DNA of 41,876 nucleotides from Gillisia sp. (GTDB lineage Bacteria; Bacteroidota; Bacteroidia; Flavobacteriales; Flavobacteriaceae): NCBI GenBank assembly GCA_024635675.1, contig JAGXIJ010000066.1, positions 1 to 41,876 of the forward strand, read 5' to 3'. Shown piece by piece: positions 36,070 to 41,876 of this stretch (position 1 is its first letter; each line of letters starts with the position of its first letter). The notes under the pieces were generated by a model. It saw only the letters and a program-made list of their open reading frames with translations, ran no database searches and was not told where the DNA came from. The position numbers and the translations under genes were made by a program.

Positions 36070-36476
36070 AAGAAGAACAATCACCCAGATTTGAAAATGT
36101 CATGATAATTGACGATAGCGTAATGGACCTCTATATTTCATCACGAATGATCACTAAACACAATTTTGGTGAAAAAGTACTGCAGTATTCCTCTGCTACC
36201 GAGGCATTAGAATACCTCCAGGAAAGTCAGGAAAACATTTCCCAGTTGCCGGAGGTGATTTTTGTGGATATTTATATGCCCGGAATGTCCGGTTTTGAAT
36301 TTATGAAAGAGTATGATAAACTCACAACCTCCTTCAAAAATTACTGCAGTGTCTTCATCGTTTCCTCGTCCATTGACCAACGAGACCTAATTTGCGCAAA
36401 CGAAGATAAAAATGTAGTGGCTATGCAGGGAAAACCCATTACAAAAGAATTCCTTAAAGATCTAAAGACAAGCTAA
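36066..36476 (+). CDS. Stand-alone receiver-domain response regulator
   Basis: A 136-residue CheY-like protein without an output domain. The acidic pocket is IIDDS at 14-18, the phospho-acceptor is Asp68 in VIFVDIYMPGMSG, and the conserved Lys lies in GKPITKE near the C-terminus. It overlaps the kinase stop (ATGA), so the pair is translationally coupled and this is the kinase's likely phosphorylation partner. The onward target is not in the window. Confidence 0.92.
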   Translation: MKEEQSPRFENVMIIDDSVMDLYISSRMITKHNFGEKVLQYSSATEALEYLQESQENISQLPEVIFVDIYMPGMSGFEFMKEYDKLTTSFKNYCSVFIVSSSIDQRDLICANEDKNVVAMQGKPITKEFLKDLKTS

Positions 36477-36646
36477 AGGCATTTTCTTATTCTACTGTGT
36501 GTTTGGTGAAAGTTAAAAATTAAAAAAGATAGAATTCAGTATTGACCTACAATTAAGTTAGTTATGATCCATAATTCATTATGAGTGATTATTACAAATG
36601 GATTAAAAGTAGGGACGTATCAATCATGAAAAGAACAAAGCTAGAG

Positions 36647-36796
36647 TTTACAACATCGGTTACAATCAAATAGTGAGGTTTCCAGTGAAAAGTGATAATT
36701 TAGACAACAAGTAGCAAAAAACAAAGCCGACAATCCCGATTGTTATCGAAAGCGTTCCTACTTCAGGCACCTTGCTCTAACCAAGACCCTTGGCAA
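36647..36796 (+). other. attC-like recombination site 1 (cassette boundary)
   Basis: The site begins TTTACAAC (R''-like) after the receiver gene and ends CTAACCAAGAC followed by CCTTGGCAA (R'-like). The inner part has CAAGTAGCAAAAAACAAAG then CCGACAA, a core shared with the other three sites. The TTGGCAA at 36790-36796 that opens the next cassette is the exact inverse complement of TTGCCAA at 38437-38443 that closes it. A short ACAATC/GATTGT hairpin (36730-36743) lies inside. Confidence 0.65.
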
Positions 36797-36818
36797 TAAT
36801 TTACTTAAAAAATCATTT

Positions 36819-38431
36819 ATGAAGAATTACCTAAAATTTTTAGTGATAGTGCTTTTTATTGGTTGTGAAAACGACAAAAAAGAGACCGCAAGCCTAGTGG
36901 AAGTTAACCAAACTACACTTGGCAATCATATGGAGCGTTTAGCGTCCGATGAGTTTCTAGGAAGAAAACCATTTACAGAAGGCGAAGTAAAAACCGTGAA
37001 CTATCTAAAAGATGAGTTTGAAAAATTAGGCCTTTTACCGGGAAATGGAGATAGTTATTTTCAAGATGTTCCAATGGTAGAAATTACAGGAACGCCTTCA
37101 GAAAACATGCTTATTTCTGGAAAAACGGGAAGTTTCAATTTAGAGTACTTAAAAGATTTTGTAGCCACAACAAACAAAGCAGTAAAAGAGGTTAGCCTTG
37201 AAAACTCCGAGCTTGTTTTTGCAGGTTATGGAATTGTTGCTCCAGAATATGAATGGAATGATTATGAAGGAATAGATTGGAAAGGAAAAACAGCTGTAGT
37301 TTTAATTAATGATCCGGGTTTTAAATCTGGAGATTCAACCTTATTTAAAGGAAACGAAATGACCTATTATGGGCGTTGGACCTATAAATATGAAGAAGCC
37401 GCCAGGCAAGGTGCTGCCGGACTTATTATTATTCATGATACAGAGCCTCTTATGGTTGGAATGTTATAGAATCAGGCTGGAGTGGGGCACGACTAATTAT
37501 TGAAAGTGATTTACCTCTTTTAAATGTAGAATCCTGGATAAGTGGGGAAAGCGCTAAAAAAATGTTTGATGTTTCTACCATGAAAGGTCAGGATTATAAA
37601 ACCCTTTCCAGAAATAAAAGCTTTAAACCAATTCCGCTAGAATTAAATGTTTCTGTAGAAATTAAAAACAAGATTAAAAAAGACGTTTCTAAAAATGTAG
37701 TAGCACTTATACCGGGGACAGAGAGAAAAGATGAAGTTATAATTTACTCTGCACATTGGGATCATTTTGGTATTGGTAAAGCTATTGAGGGGGATTCAAT
37801 CTACAATGGAGCTGTAGATAATGCATCTGGGACTGCAGGTCTTTTAGCCTTAGCAGAAGCCTTTAAAAAGAGTAAAGCCACAAAACGTTCTTTAGTGTTT
37901 ATTGCCCTTACGGGAGAAGAGCAAGGTTTACTAGGTTCTGCTTATTATGCAGAATTCCCGATTTTCACTCCTAAAAAAACAGTAGCAAATATTAATATTG
38001 ATGCTTTAGATAGTCCCGGAAAAATGAAAGATTTGACTATTACGGGTTATGGTCAATCTGAAATGGATGAATATGCCAAAGAAGCGGCACTTAAACAAAA
38101 CAGATACATAATTCCAGATCCGGAAGCTGAAAAAAGATATTTCTTTAGATCAGATCATTTTAATTTTGCGAAAATTGGCATCCCTGCTTTATATGCAAGC
38201 CGTTCTTATGAAGGATTTGATAAAAGTATTGAAGAAATAAAAGCTTATAATGATAATTACCGTATCAATTTATACCATCAACCTTCAGATGAATACGATC
38301 CTCAAACCACAGTATTAAGTGGGGTACAATTAGACTTACAACTATTTTTTAATGTAGGATTAAAATTAGCTAATGAAGATACTTTCCCCAAATGGTATGA
38401 TGGCAGTGAATTCAAAGCCGCCAGGAAGTAA
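36819..38431 (+). pseudogene. M28 family metallopeptidase lipoprotein, frameshifted
   Basis: The lipobox is LFIGC. Together the two frames give one peptidase of about 537 residues. The first frame (36819-37469) ends after IIIHDTEP. The continuation YGWNVIESGWSGARLI and onward is one base out of frame, best explained by one missing base near 37446-37449. The catalytic half keeps all zinc ligands: SAHWDHFG, DNASGTAG, EEQGLLGS, NIDAL and the late His in YHQPSDEYD. A PA-type insert precedes it. A single indel separates it from an active aminopeptidase, so it may be a recent mutation or a base-call error. It fills cassette 1 (36790-38444). Confidence 0.85.
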
Positions 38432-38436
38432 AACGC

Positions 38437-38520
38437 TTGCCAACATCGGGGCTTGGTAAATAGCGGGGCTTCCAATGAAAACTTCCGTTTTAGATACCAA
38501 GTAACAAAAGAGCAAGATCA
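38437..38520 (+). other. attC-like site 2, incomplete
   Basis: It starts TTGCCAACATCGGGG (R''-like, inverse of the cassette 1 start) 6 bases after the peptidase stop. AAATAGCGGGGCTTCCAATG and TACCAAGTAACAAAAGAGC align with the left half and core of sites 1 and 3. The right half with the CCAAGAC tail is absent. From 38691 the sequence is repeat copy B, which ends at the next cassette start GTTACCCACA (38871-38880). The site is thus interrupted or partly replaced. Confidence 0.6.
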
Positions 38521-38690
38521 GAGTAATTCTTTGGGCTTGCTATTTTGCTTTTTGTATGCATAAGAGTTAGAGGAGGGGAAAGAAGGTCATTACCACCAGC
38601 CCCACCTTTTTTATAAATTCACTTTTATTTATAAAATTCTATTACTAAATCCCTAAACACCGTAGCTTATTTTAAATTATTTGGGTGTTG

Positions 38691-38878
38691 TTGACAATTA
38701 CCCACATTTATGTGAGGATTCCCAAGTTTCCTTTAAAAGAATTAAGTTAAGTTTGAGACAGCAAATTCTAGGTGCCCTACCTTTTTTAGAATTCAACCAT
38801 TATTTATGCGATTAATGGCTTATCCCGAGCTGATTTGGGATGAATACATGATAATGTATTGATATAACTAGTTACCCA
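38691..38878 (+). repeat. Dispersed ~175-bp repeat, copy B, within a cassette boundary
   Basis: It is the counterpart of copy A at 31086-31257. Hairpin 1 is ATCCCGA/TTGGGAT (about 38822-38841). Hairpin 2 is ATACAT/ATGTAT (38845-38860). Relative to copy A, hairpin 1 has a G-U for A-U change, and hairpin 2 has one double change that keeps pairing. TTACCCACA occurs at 38698-38706 and again at 38872-38880, which may be a target duplication or chance. It ends 22-30 bases before the ATPase gene. Confidence 0.65.
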
Positions 38879-38900
38879 CAAGATAAAAAAAACAAAGTGA

Positions 38901-40385
38901 ATGAAAATAAAAAAATTACAAATTGATAATTTCAGACACATAAAAAACACGGAAATAGTTTTTGGAGATAAGCTCACTATTATTTCAGGGCAAAATGGAA
39001 CTGGTAAATCTTCAATTTTAGGATGGGTTGCTCAATTATGTGATTTTAAGAAAAAAAACAAAAGATTGAATGAAGAACTTTTCAAAGAAGATTTTAAATA
39101 TGTTTTCAAGTTCTGTCCAACAAACGATTTTGACAAAAACTATCAAGTAGTATTTACCTTTAAAGAAGAATCTGCATTAATTGAAACACACAAAACAATA
39201 ACTACAAGATTCCAACAAAAAACAGATAAATCACCTGCTAGATACAGGACCGATTTTGATGGACGAGGAAACGCTTTAGATTTTCCAATAATATATTTAG
39301 GATTAAAACGATTAATTCCGTTAGCAACGGAGCGAAAAATAACAATAAAGAATAAATCAGTACCACCAAAATATATTTCTACTTTCTCAAGGTTAGCTAA
39401 GGAAATTCTAATATTAATAGATAACAAAATAAAGCCTGAATCTATAAAATCTTCAAACAAAGATTTGCTCGCAATGAAAACTGAAAATTATGGGCATTTA
39501 GGTAATTCTGCTGGTCAAGATAATATAGGTCAAATCATTTCTTCTGTACTTTCTTATCAAAAATTAAAGGATGAACTAGAAGATGAATATAATGGTGGAA
39601 TTATATTAATTGATGAAATTGATGCTTCCTTATATGCTGGTTCTCAAATAAATTTAATCGATAAACTTTATCGTTTTGCATCAACATTAAATCTACAAAT
39701 CATATTTACAACTCATTCACTAGAAATATTACAACACTTAGAATCAAAACTAGGAGAAGACACAGTTTTAAACCACTTAGTTTTAAAAGATGATTTAGTA
39801 AGTAATGTATTAAATCCGTCTTACGACTATGTTGCAAACAAAATTAAAAATCAAATAAAGCAAGTAGATAAAATAATAAAGAAAAAATTTATCTGTGAGG
39901 ACAAGGTTGCCGAATATTGGGTTAATAATCTTCTAAATGGAAGTGACCTAAAAAAAATGGTTCAAGTTGAGAAAGGACCATTCCCAGATGGCACATTGGT
40001 TTCAATGGCTGAATCTAAGCATAGCATATTTAAAGATGTAGGATTTGTTCTAGATGGAGATGTTAAGGAGAACTTTAAGACTAAAAAAAAACCTAAAAAA
40101 ACTATTTTTTTACCAGAGAAAAGTAGACCAGAAACAGTTATGTATGAATTTTTGTTTAACCTATCCGATAATGATGGTTTTTGGGATGATAATATAAATT
40201 TCACAAAACAAACTTGTTTTAATAATTACACGGATTCAAGTAAAGGAACTCATAAAAGGTGGTTTGAAGACTTGAATAACAAAAAGTTCTTTGGTAATAA
40301 ATATTCCAAACTTTTCAATCGTTGGAAAAAGGACAATAAGGATATTGCATTAGAATTTCAGAATGAATTTAGAACGTTGATATAA
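38901..40385 (+). CDS. OLD-like AAA ATPase with TOPRIM-type nuclease domain
   Basis: A 494-residue protein. The ABC-type ATPase part has IDNFRHIKN at 8-16, Walker A GQNGTGKSS at 30-38, signature-like NSAGQDN at 202-208, Walker B IILIDEID at 234-241 and an H-loop TTHS at 270-273. A C-terminal domain (about 325-494) has a TOPRIM-like Glu333 in FICEDKVAEYW and a D-x-D pair Asp385/Asp387 in FVLDGDVKE. This order is that of OLD family nucleases, several of which are phage-defence effectors; that role here is inferred. No UvrD, reverse transcriptase or separate TOPRIM partner is adjacent, so it fits a stand-alone OLD best. It is the only gene of cassette 2. Confidence 0.82.
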   Translation: MKIKKLQIDNFRHIKNTEIVFGDKLTIISGQNGTGKSSILGWVAQLCDFKKKNKRLNEELFKEDFKYVFKFCPTNDFDKNYQVVFTFKEESALIETHKTITTRFQQKTDKSPARYRTDFDGRGNALDFPIIYLGLKRLIPLATERKITIKNKSVPPKYISTFSRLAKEILILIDNKIKPESIKSSNKDLLAMKTENYGHLGNSAGQDNIGQIISSVLSYQKLKDELEDEYNGGIILIDEIDASLYAGSQINLIDKLYRFASTLNLQIIFTTHSLEILQHLESKLGEDTVLNHLVLKDDLVSNVLNPSYDYVANKIKNQIKQVDKIIKKKFICEDKVAEYWVNNLLNGSDLKKMVQVEKGPFPDGTLVSMAESKHSIFKDVGFVLDGDVKENFKTKKKPKKTIFLPEKSRPETVMYEFLFNLSDNDGFWDDNINFTKQTCFNNYTDSSKGTHKRWFEDLNNKKFFGNKYSKLFNRWKKDNKDIALEFQNEFRTLI

Positions 40386-40390
40386 AAGCC

Positions 40391-40526
40391 TGTGGGTAAC
40401 AACGTGTATAAAACATAGCGAGTAACATTTAAAAGAAAATATTTAACTTCACCAAGTAAAAAATAACAAATTCGACAAGTTTGCATCCCTACTCCCGCTA
40501 CTTGTGATAACCAAGACTGTTATCTG
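40391..40526 (+). other. attC-like recombination site 3, complete
   Basis: The best-preserved site. It begins TGTGGGTAAC (40391-40400), the exact inverse complement of GTTACCCACA at 38871-38880 that opens the same cassette. It contains ACCAAGTAAAAAATAACAAA and TTCGACAAGTTTGC as core, and ends GATAACCAAGACT followed by GTTATCTG (40519-40526). Left-arm TAGCGAGTA can pair with right-arm TACTCCCGCTA, giving the imperfect palindrome expected of attC. Confidence 0.72.
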
Positions 40527-40544
40527 TAATTTCAATATAACAAC

Positions 40545-41198
40545 ATGAAAAACAAACAAATTGCAAATGTTCTTTATAAATTGCATGGAGATAAAACTAC
40601 TAATATAGATGAGGTGTTGGATGAAGAATTAAGCTACTTTAATTTAAATTCACCTCAAAAACTAAAATTCCACTCTGAAATAAATCAGAAATTTTTGAAC
40701 GGAATTAAACATCTTAATCAGAATCAATTATCAAATATCTTAGAAAAAACTAATTTTTCAGGATTTGATGAAGAAATGATCAAATCGCGTTTGAAATTCT
40801 ACGAGATTGATAAAATGTATTTTGAAGAGATTCTGAGCTTCTTTAAGGATTATATAGCCTCAAGTGTTGCTATAGATGTCTCGGACATTGACGATGAATT
40901 TAAAGGTGTCCAAGTGGCATCGCGAGATGATTTTAATCGAATTATAAATCAAGGTTGGACGGGTGATTGGGTAATCACCCCGAGTAGCGTTAAACATAAT
41001 CGTGTTCAGGTAGCATCAATGAATGAAACCGGCAGATTTCCCCGTGGACATTATTTAAATGCAGAAATTGAAGATATTTCACCAATTGAATACGGAGATC
41101 AGACTCGATATCGAATTTTCATTTCTAACCCTGTGATTATTGATTCTGGAAATAGAAATGTAAAATTCAATTTGAATCCTGTTAAGTACATTCACTAA
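40545..41198 (+). CDS. Hypothetical 217-residue cassette protein
   Basis: Not recognised. No signal peptide or membrane span is seen. The first half is helical and rich in Lys, Asn and Glu (NQKFLNGIKHLNQNQLSNILEK). The second half is strand-rich (VQVASRDDFNRIINQGWTGDWVITP, GHYLNAEIEDISPIEYGDQTRY, YRIFISNP). The phrase WTGDWVITPSSVKHNRVQVAS suggests a compact beta domain, such as a nucleic-acid or ligand binding fold, but this is a guess. It is the only gene of cassette 3 (40520-41213), between the OLD-like cassette and a probable restriction-modification cassette. A defence or toxin role is possible by context only. Confidence 0.7.
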   Translation: MKNKQIANVLYKLHGDKTTNIDEVLDEELSYFNLNSPQKLKFHSEINQKFLNGIKHLNQNQLSNILEKTNFSGFDEEMIKSRLKFYEIDKMYFEEILSFFKDYIASSVAIDVSDIDDEFKGVQVASRDDFNRIINQGWTGDWVITPSSVKHNRVQVASMNETGRFPRGHYLNAEIEDISPIEYGDQTRYRIFISNPVIIDSGNRNVKFNLNPVKYIH

Positions 41199-41205
41199 AA
41201 AGCAA

Positions 41206-41340
41206 CAGCTAACTTCGAGTATCTTTAAATTGCCTTTTTTCTAGTGAGAGGTTCTATTTTCACTTCATATAAAAAAACAACTAAGCCAATAAGTTTGCTT
41301 TTCTACTCCAAGCAATTTGCCTTAACCAAGACCGGTAGTC
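41206..41340 (+). other. attC-like recombination site 4
   Basis: CAGCTAAC (41206-41213) is the inverse complement, with one mismatch, of GTTATCTG that opens cassette 3. The core has AAAAAAACAACTAAGCCAATA then AGTTTGC, followed by CTACTCC, as in site 3. It ends TTAACCAAGACC. AAATTGC (41227-41233) pairs with GCAATTT (41312-41318). The final R' is less clear: CGGTAGTCC rather than a GTT-type core. Confidence 0.6.
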
Positions 41341-41461
41341 CTTTGTAAGGAAATTCAGCCCACAAACAGAACGTTTTTTTTAACTGTAAAACCTGCTTTT
41401 TTTTTAATAAAAAAGAACAAAATTTTCTCACATCACAACGTGGATATTAATAAAATTGATT

Positions 41462-41469
41462 TAAATTTG
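41462..41469 (+). promoter_or_regulatory. Putative -7 box of the XRE/methyltransferase cassette
   Basis: TAAATTTG matches TAnnTTTG exactly and lies 20 bases before the chosen XRE start (ATG at 41489). It favours that start over the ATG at 41477, which would leave almost no leader. A TGG lies at about the right distance for -33. Confidence 0.4.
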
Positions 41470-41488
41470 TCAAAAAATGACAAGTCTT

Positions 41489-41809
41489 ATGAAAACTACT
41501 TTTGGAGAATACATCCGACTTTTACGAAACAAAAACGAATTGACTTTAACTCAACTTGCTGCCAAACTGAATTTGGATTCTGCAAATTTGAGCAAAATCG
41601 AAAATGGGAAACGAGACTTTGATGAGAAACGTTTGCCAAAACTCGCGAAAATCTTCAAGCTCAATCCTACAGAATTACGGAATGAATACGTTACTGATCA
41701 AATCGGTAAACATATTTACGAAACAAATTGTACTAAACAACTTTTGCAAGTTGCAGAGGAAAAAGCAGAGTATCGCAGAACACTTAATAAATTACTTCAA
41801 ACACATTAG
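41489..41809 (+). CDS. XRE-family helix-turn-helix regulator (control-protein-like)
   Basis: A 106-residue protein. An N-terminal XRE HTH (about residues 3-60) has TFGEYIRLLRNKNELTLTQL, AAKLNLDSANLSKIENGKR and the LPKLAKIFKLNP helix. A C-terminal helical tail follows (TKQLLQVAEEKAEYRRTLNK). It lies 3 bases before a C5-methyltransferase gene and should be co-transcribed with it, which is how control proteins of type II restriction-modification systems are placed. An ATG four codons upstream (41477) is an alternative start. Confidence 0.82.
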   Translation: MKTTFGEYIRLLRNKNELTLTQLAAKLNLDSANLSKIENGKRDFDEKRLPKLAKIFKLNPTELRNEYVTDQIGKHIYETNCTKQLLQVAEEKAEYRRTLNKLLQTH

Positions 41810-41812
41810 AAT

Positions 41813-41876
41813 ATGAAAATAGTATCTTTTTTTGCAGGAGCAGGCGGACTTGATTTAGGATTTCAAAAAGCGGGAT
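41813..41876 (+). CDS. DNA (cytosine-5) methyltransferase, 5' end only
   Basis: The 21 visible codons read KIVSFFAGAGGLDLGFQKAG after the Met. They contain motif I of C5-cytosine methyltransferases (FFAGAGGLDLGF, which binds S-adenosylmethionine). The gene is cut by the window end, so completeness, target specificity and the expected endonuclease partner cannot be judged. Start 3 bases after the XRE gene. Confidence 0.88.
   Translation, partial: MKIVSFFAGAGGLDLGFQKAG

Noticed and set aside
36721-36760. The hairpin in attC-like site 1 (ACAATC/GATTGT) as a terminator of the kinase-receiver operon
   Set aside because: The stem is short with a two-base loop, and no T-run follows.
37562-38431. 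A separate 289-residue peptidase gene
   Set aside because: Upstream sequence in the same frame (GWNVIESGWSGARLI) continues the M28 family pattern from the preceding lipoprotein frame, so a single frameshifted gene fits better.
1-41876. tRNA, rRNA or prophage genes
   Set aside because: No cloverleaf-like or ribosomal sequence, and no structural phage genes or integrase, were recognised on either strand by reading. A covariance-model scan could not be run.

Overview
The window looks like a stretch of chromosome from a low-GC, probably marine or aquatic member of the Flavobacteriaceae (Bacteroidota). The reasons are the AT-rich DNA, TAnnTTTG-type -7 boxes, many short-signal lipoproteins, the ftsK-lolA-lptF/G-ribB gene order typical of this phylum, a CHASE4 hybrid histidine kinase, and TPR-tailed hydrolases. 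The genus cannot be told from the sequence alone. No rRNA, tRNA, CRISPR array, prophage or integrase gene was seen.

Region 1 (1-12.2 kb) is conserved housekeeping. It holds a cold-shock protein, an L,D-transpeptidase lipoprotein, a SanA/YdcF-like envelope protein and a nitroreductase-type flavoprotein. A minus-strand operon ftsK > lolA > LptF/LptG-type permease > ribB(A) follows. Then come a nitrilase and a CHASE4 hybrid sensor kinase. All these genes are intact.

Region 2 (12.5-25.9 kb) is accessory and partly decaying. Intact genes encode a DinB-like protein, an NTF2/SnoaL-like protein, a TPR lipoprotein, a cyclase-family hydrolase, a lipocalin-like lipoprotein, a secreted protein of unknown function, a serine hydrolase, an esterase and an S9 peptidase. 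Four other genes (YCII, GNAT acetyltransferase, DUF4287/DUF5655, SnoaL) are broken by frameshifts or stops. Two intact genes are followed by an echo of their own 3' end, as if tandem paralogues had collapsed.

Region 3 (25.9-32.7 kb) carries a REP/RAYT system. A REP-associated tyrosine transposase is flanked by REP hairpins, and an internally deleted copy of the same element lies 2 kb away. An M20-type peptidase sits between them. A thioesterase, a 48-aa membrane peptide, a class V aminotransferase and an MFS transporter follow.

Region 4 (33.2-41.9 kb) is the most interesting. A multi-PAS histidine kinase and a receiver protein are followed by what looks like an integron-type gene-cassette array without a visible integrase. 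Related ~130-150 bp spacers carry a conserved core and a CCAAGAC tail. Each bounded cassette begins with a short sequence that is the inverse complement of the sequence just after its last gene, which is the R'/R'' signature of attC. The cassettes carry a frameshifted M28 peptidase, an OLD-like ATPase/TOPRIM protein (candidate phage defence), an orphan 217-aa protein, and an XRE regulator plus C5-methyltransferase (start of a probable restriction-modification cassette, cut by the window end). A ~175-bp repeat, present at 31.1 and 38.7 kb, has two hairpins kept by compensatory changes and may be a structured RNA or a small mobile element. The copy at 38.7 kb interrupts the array.
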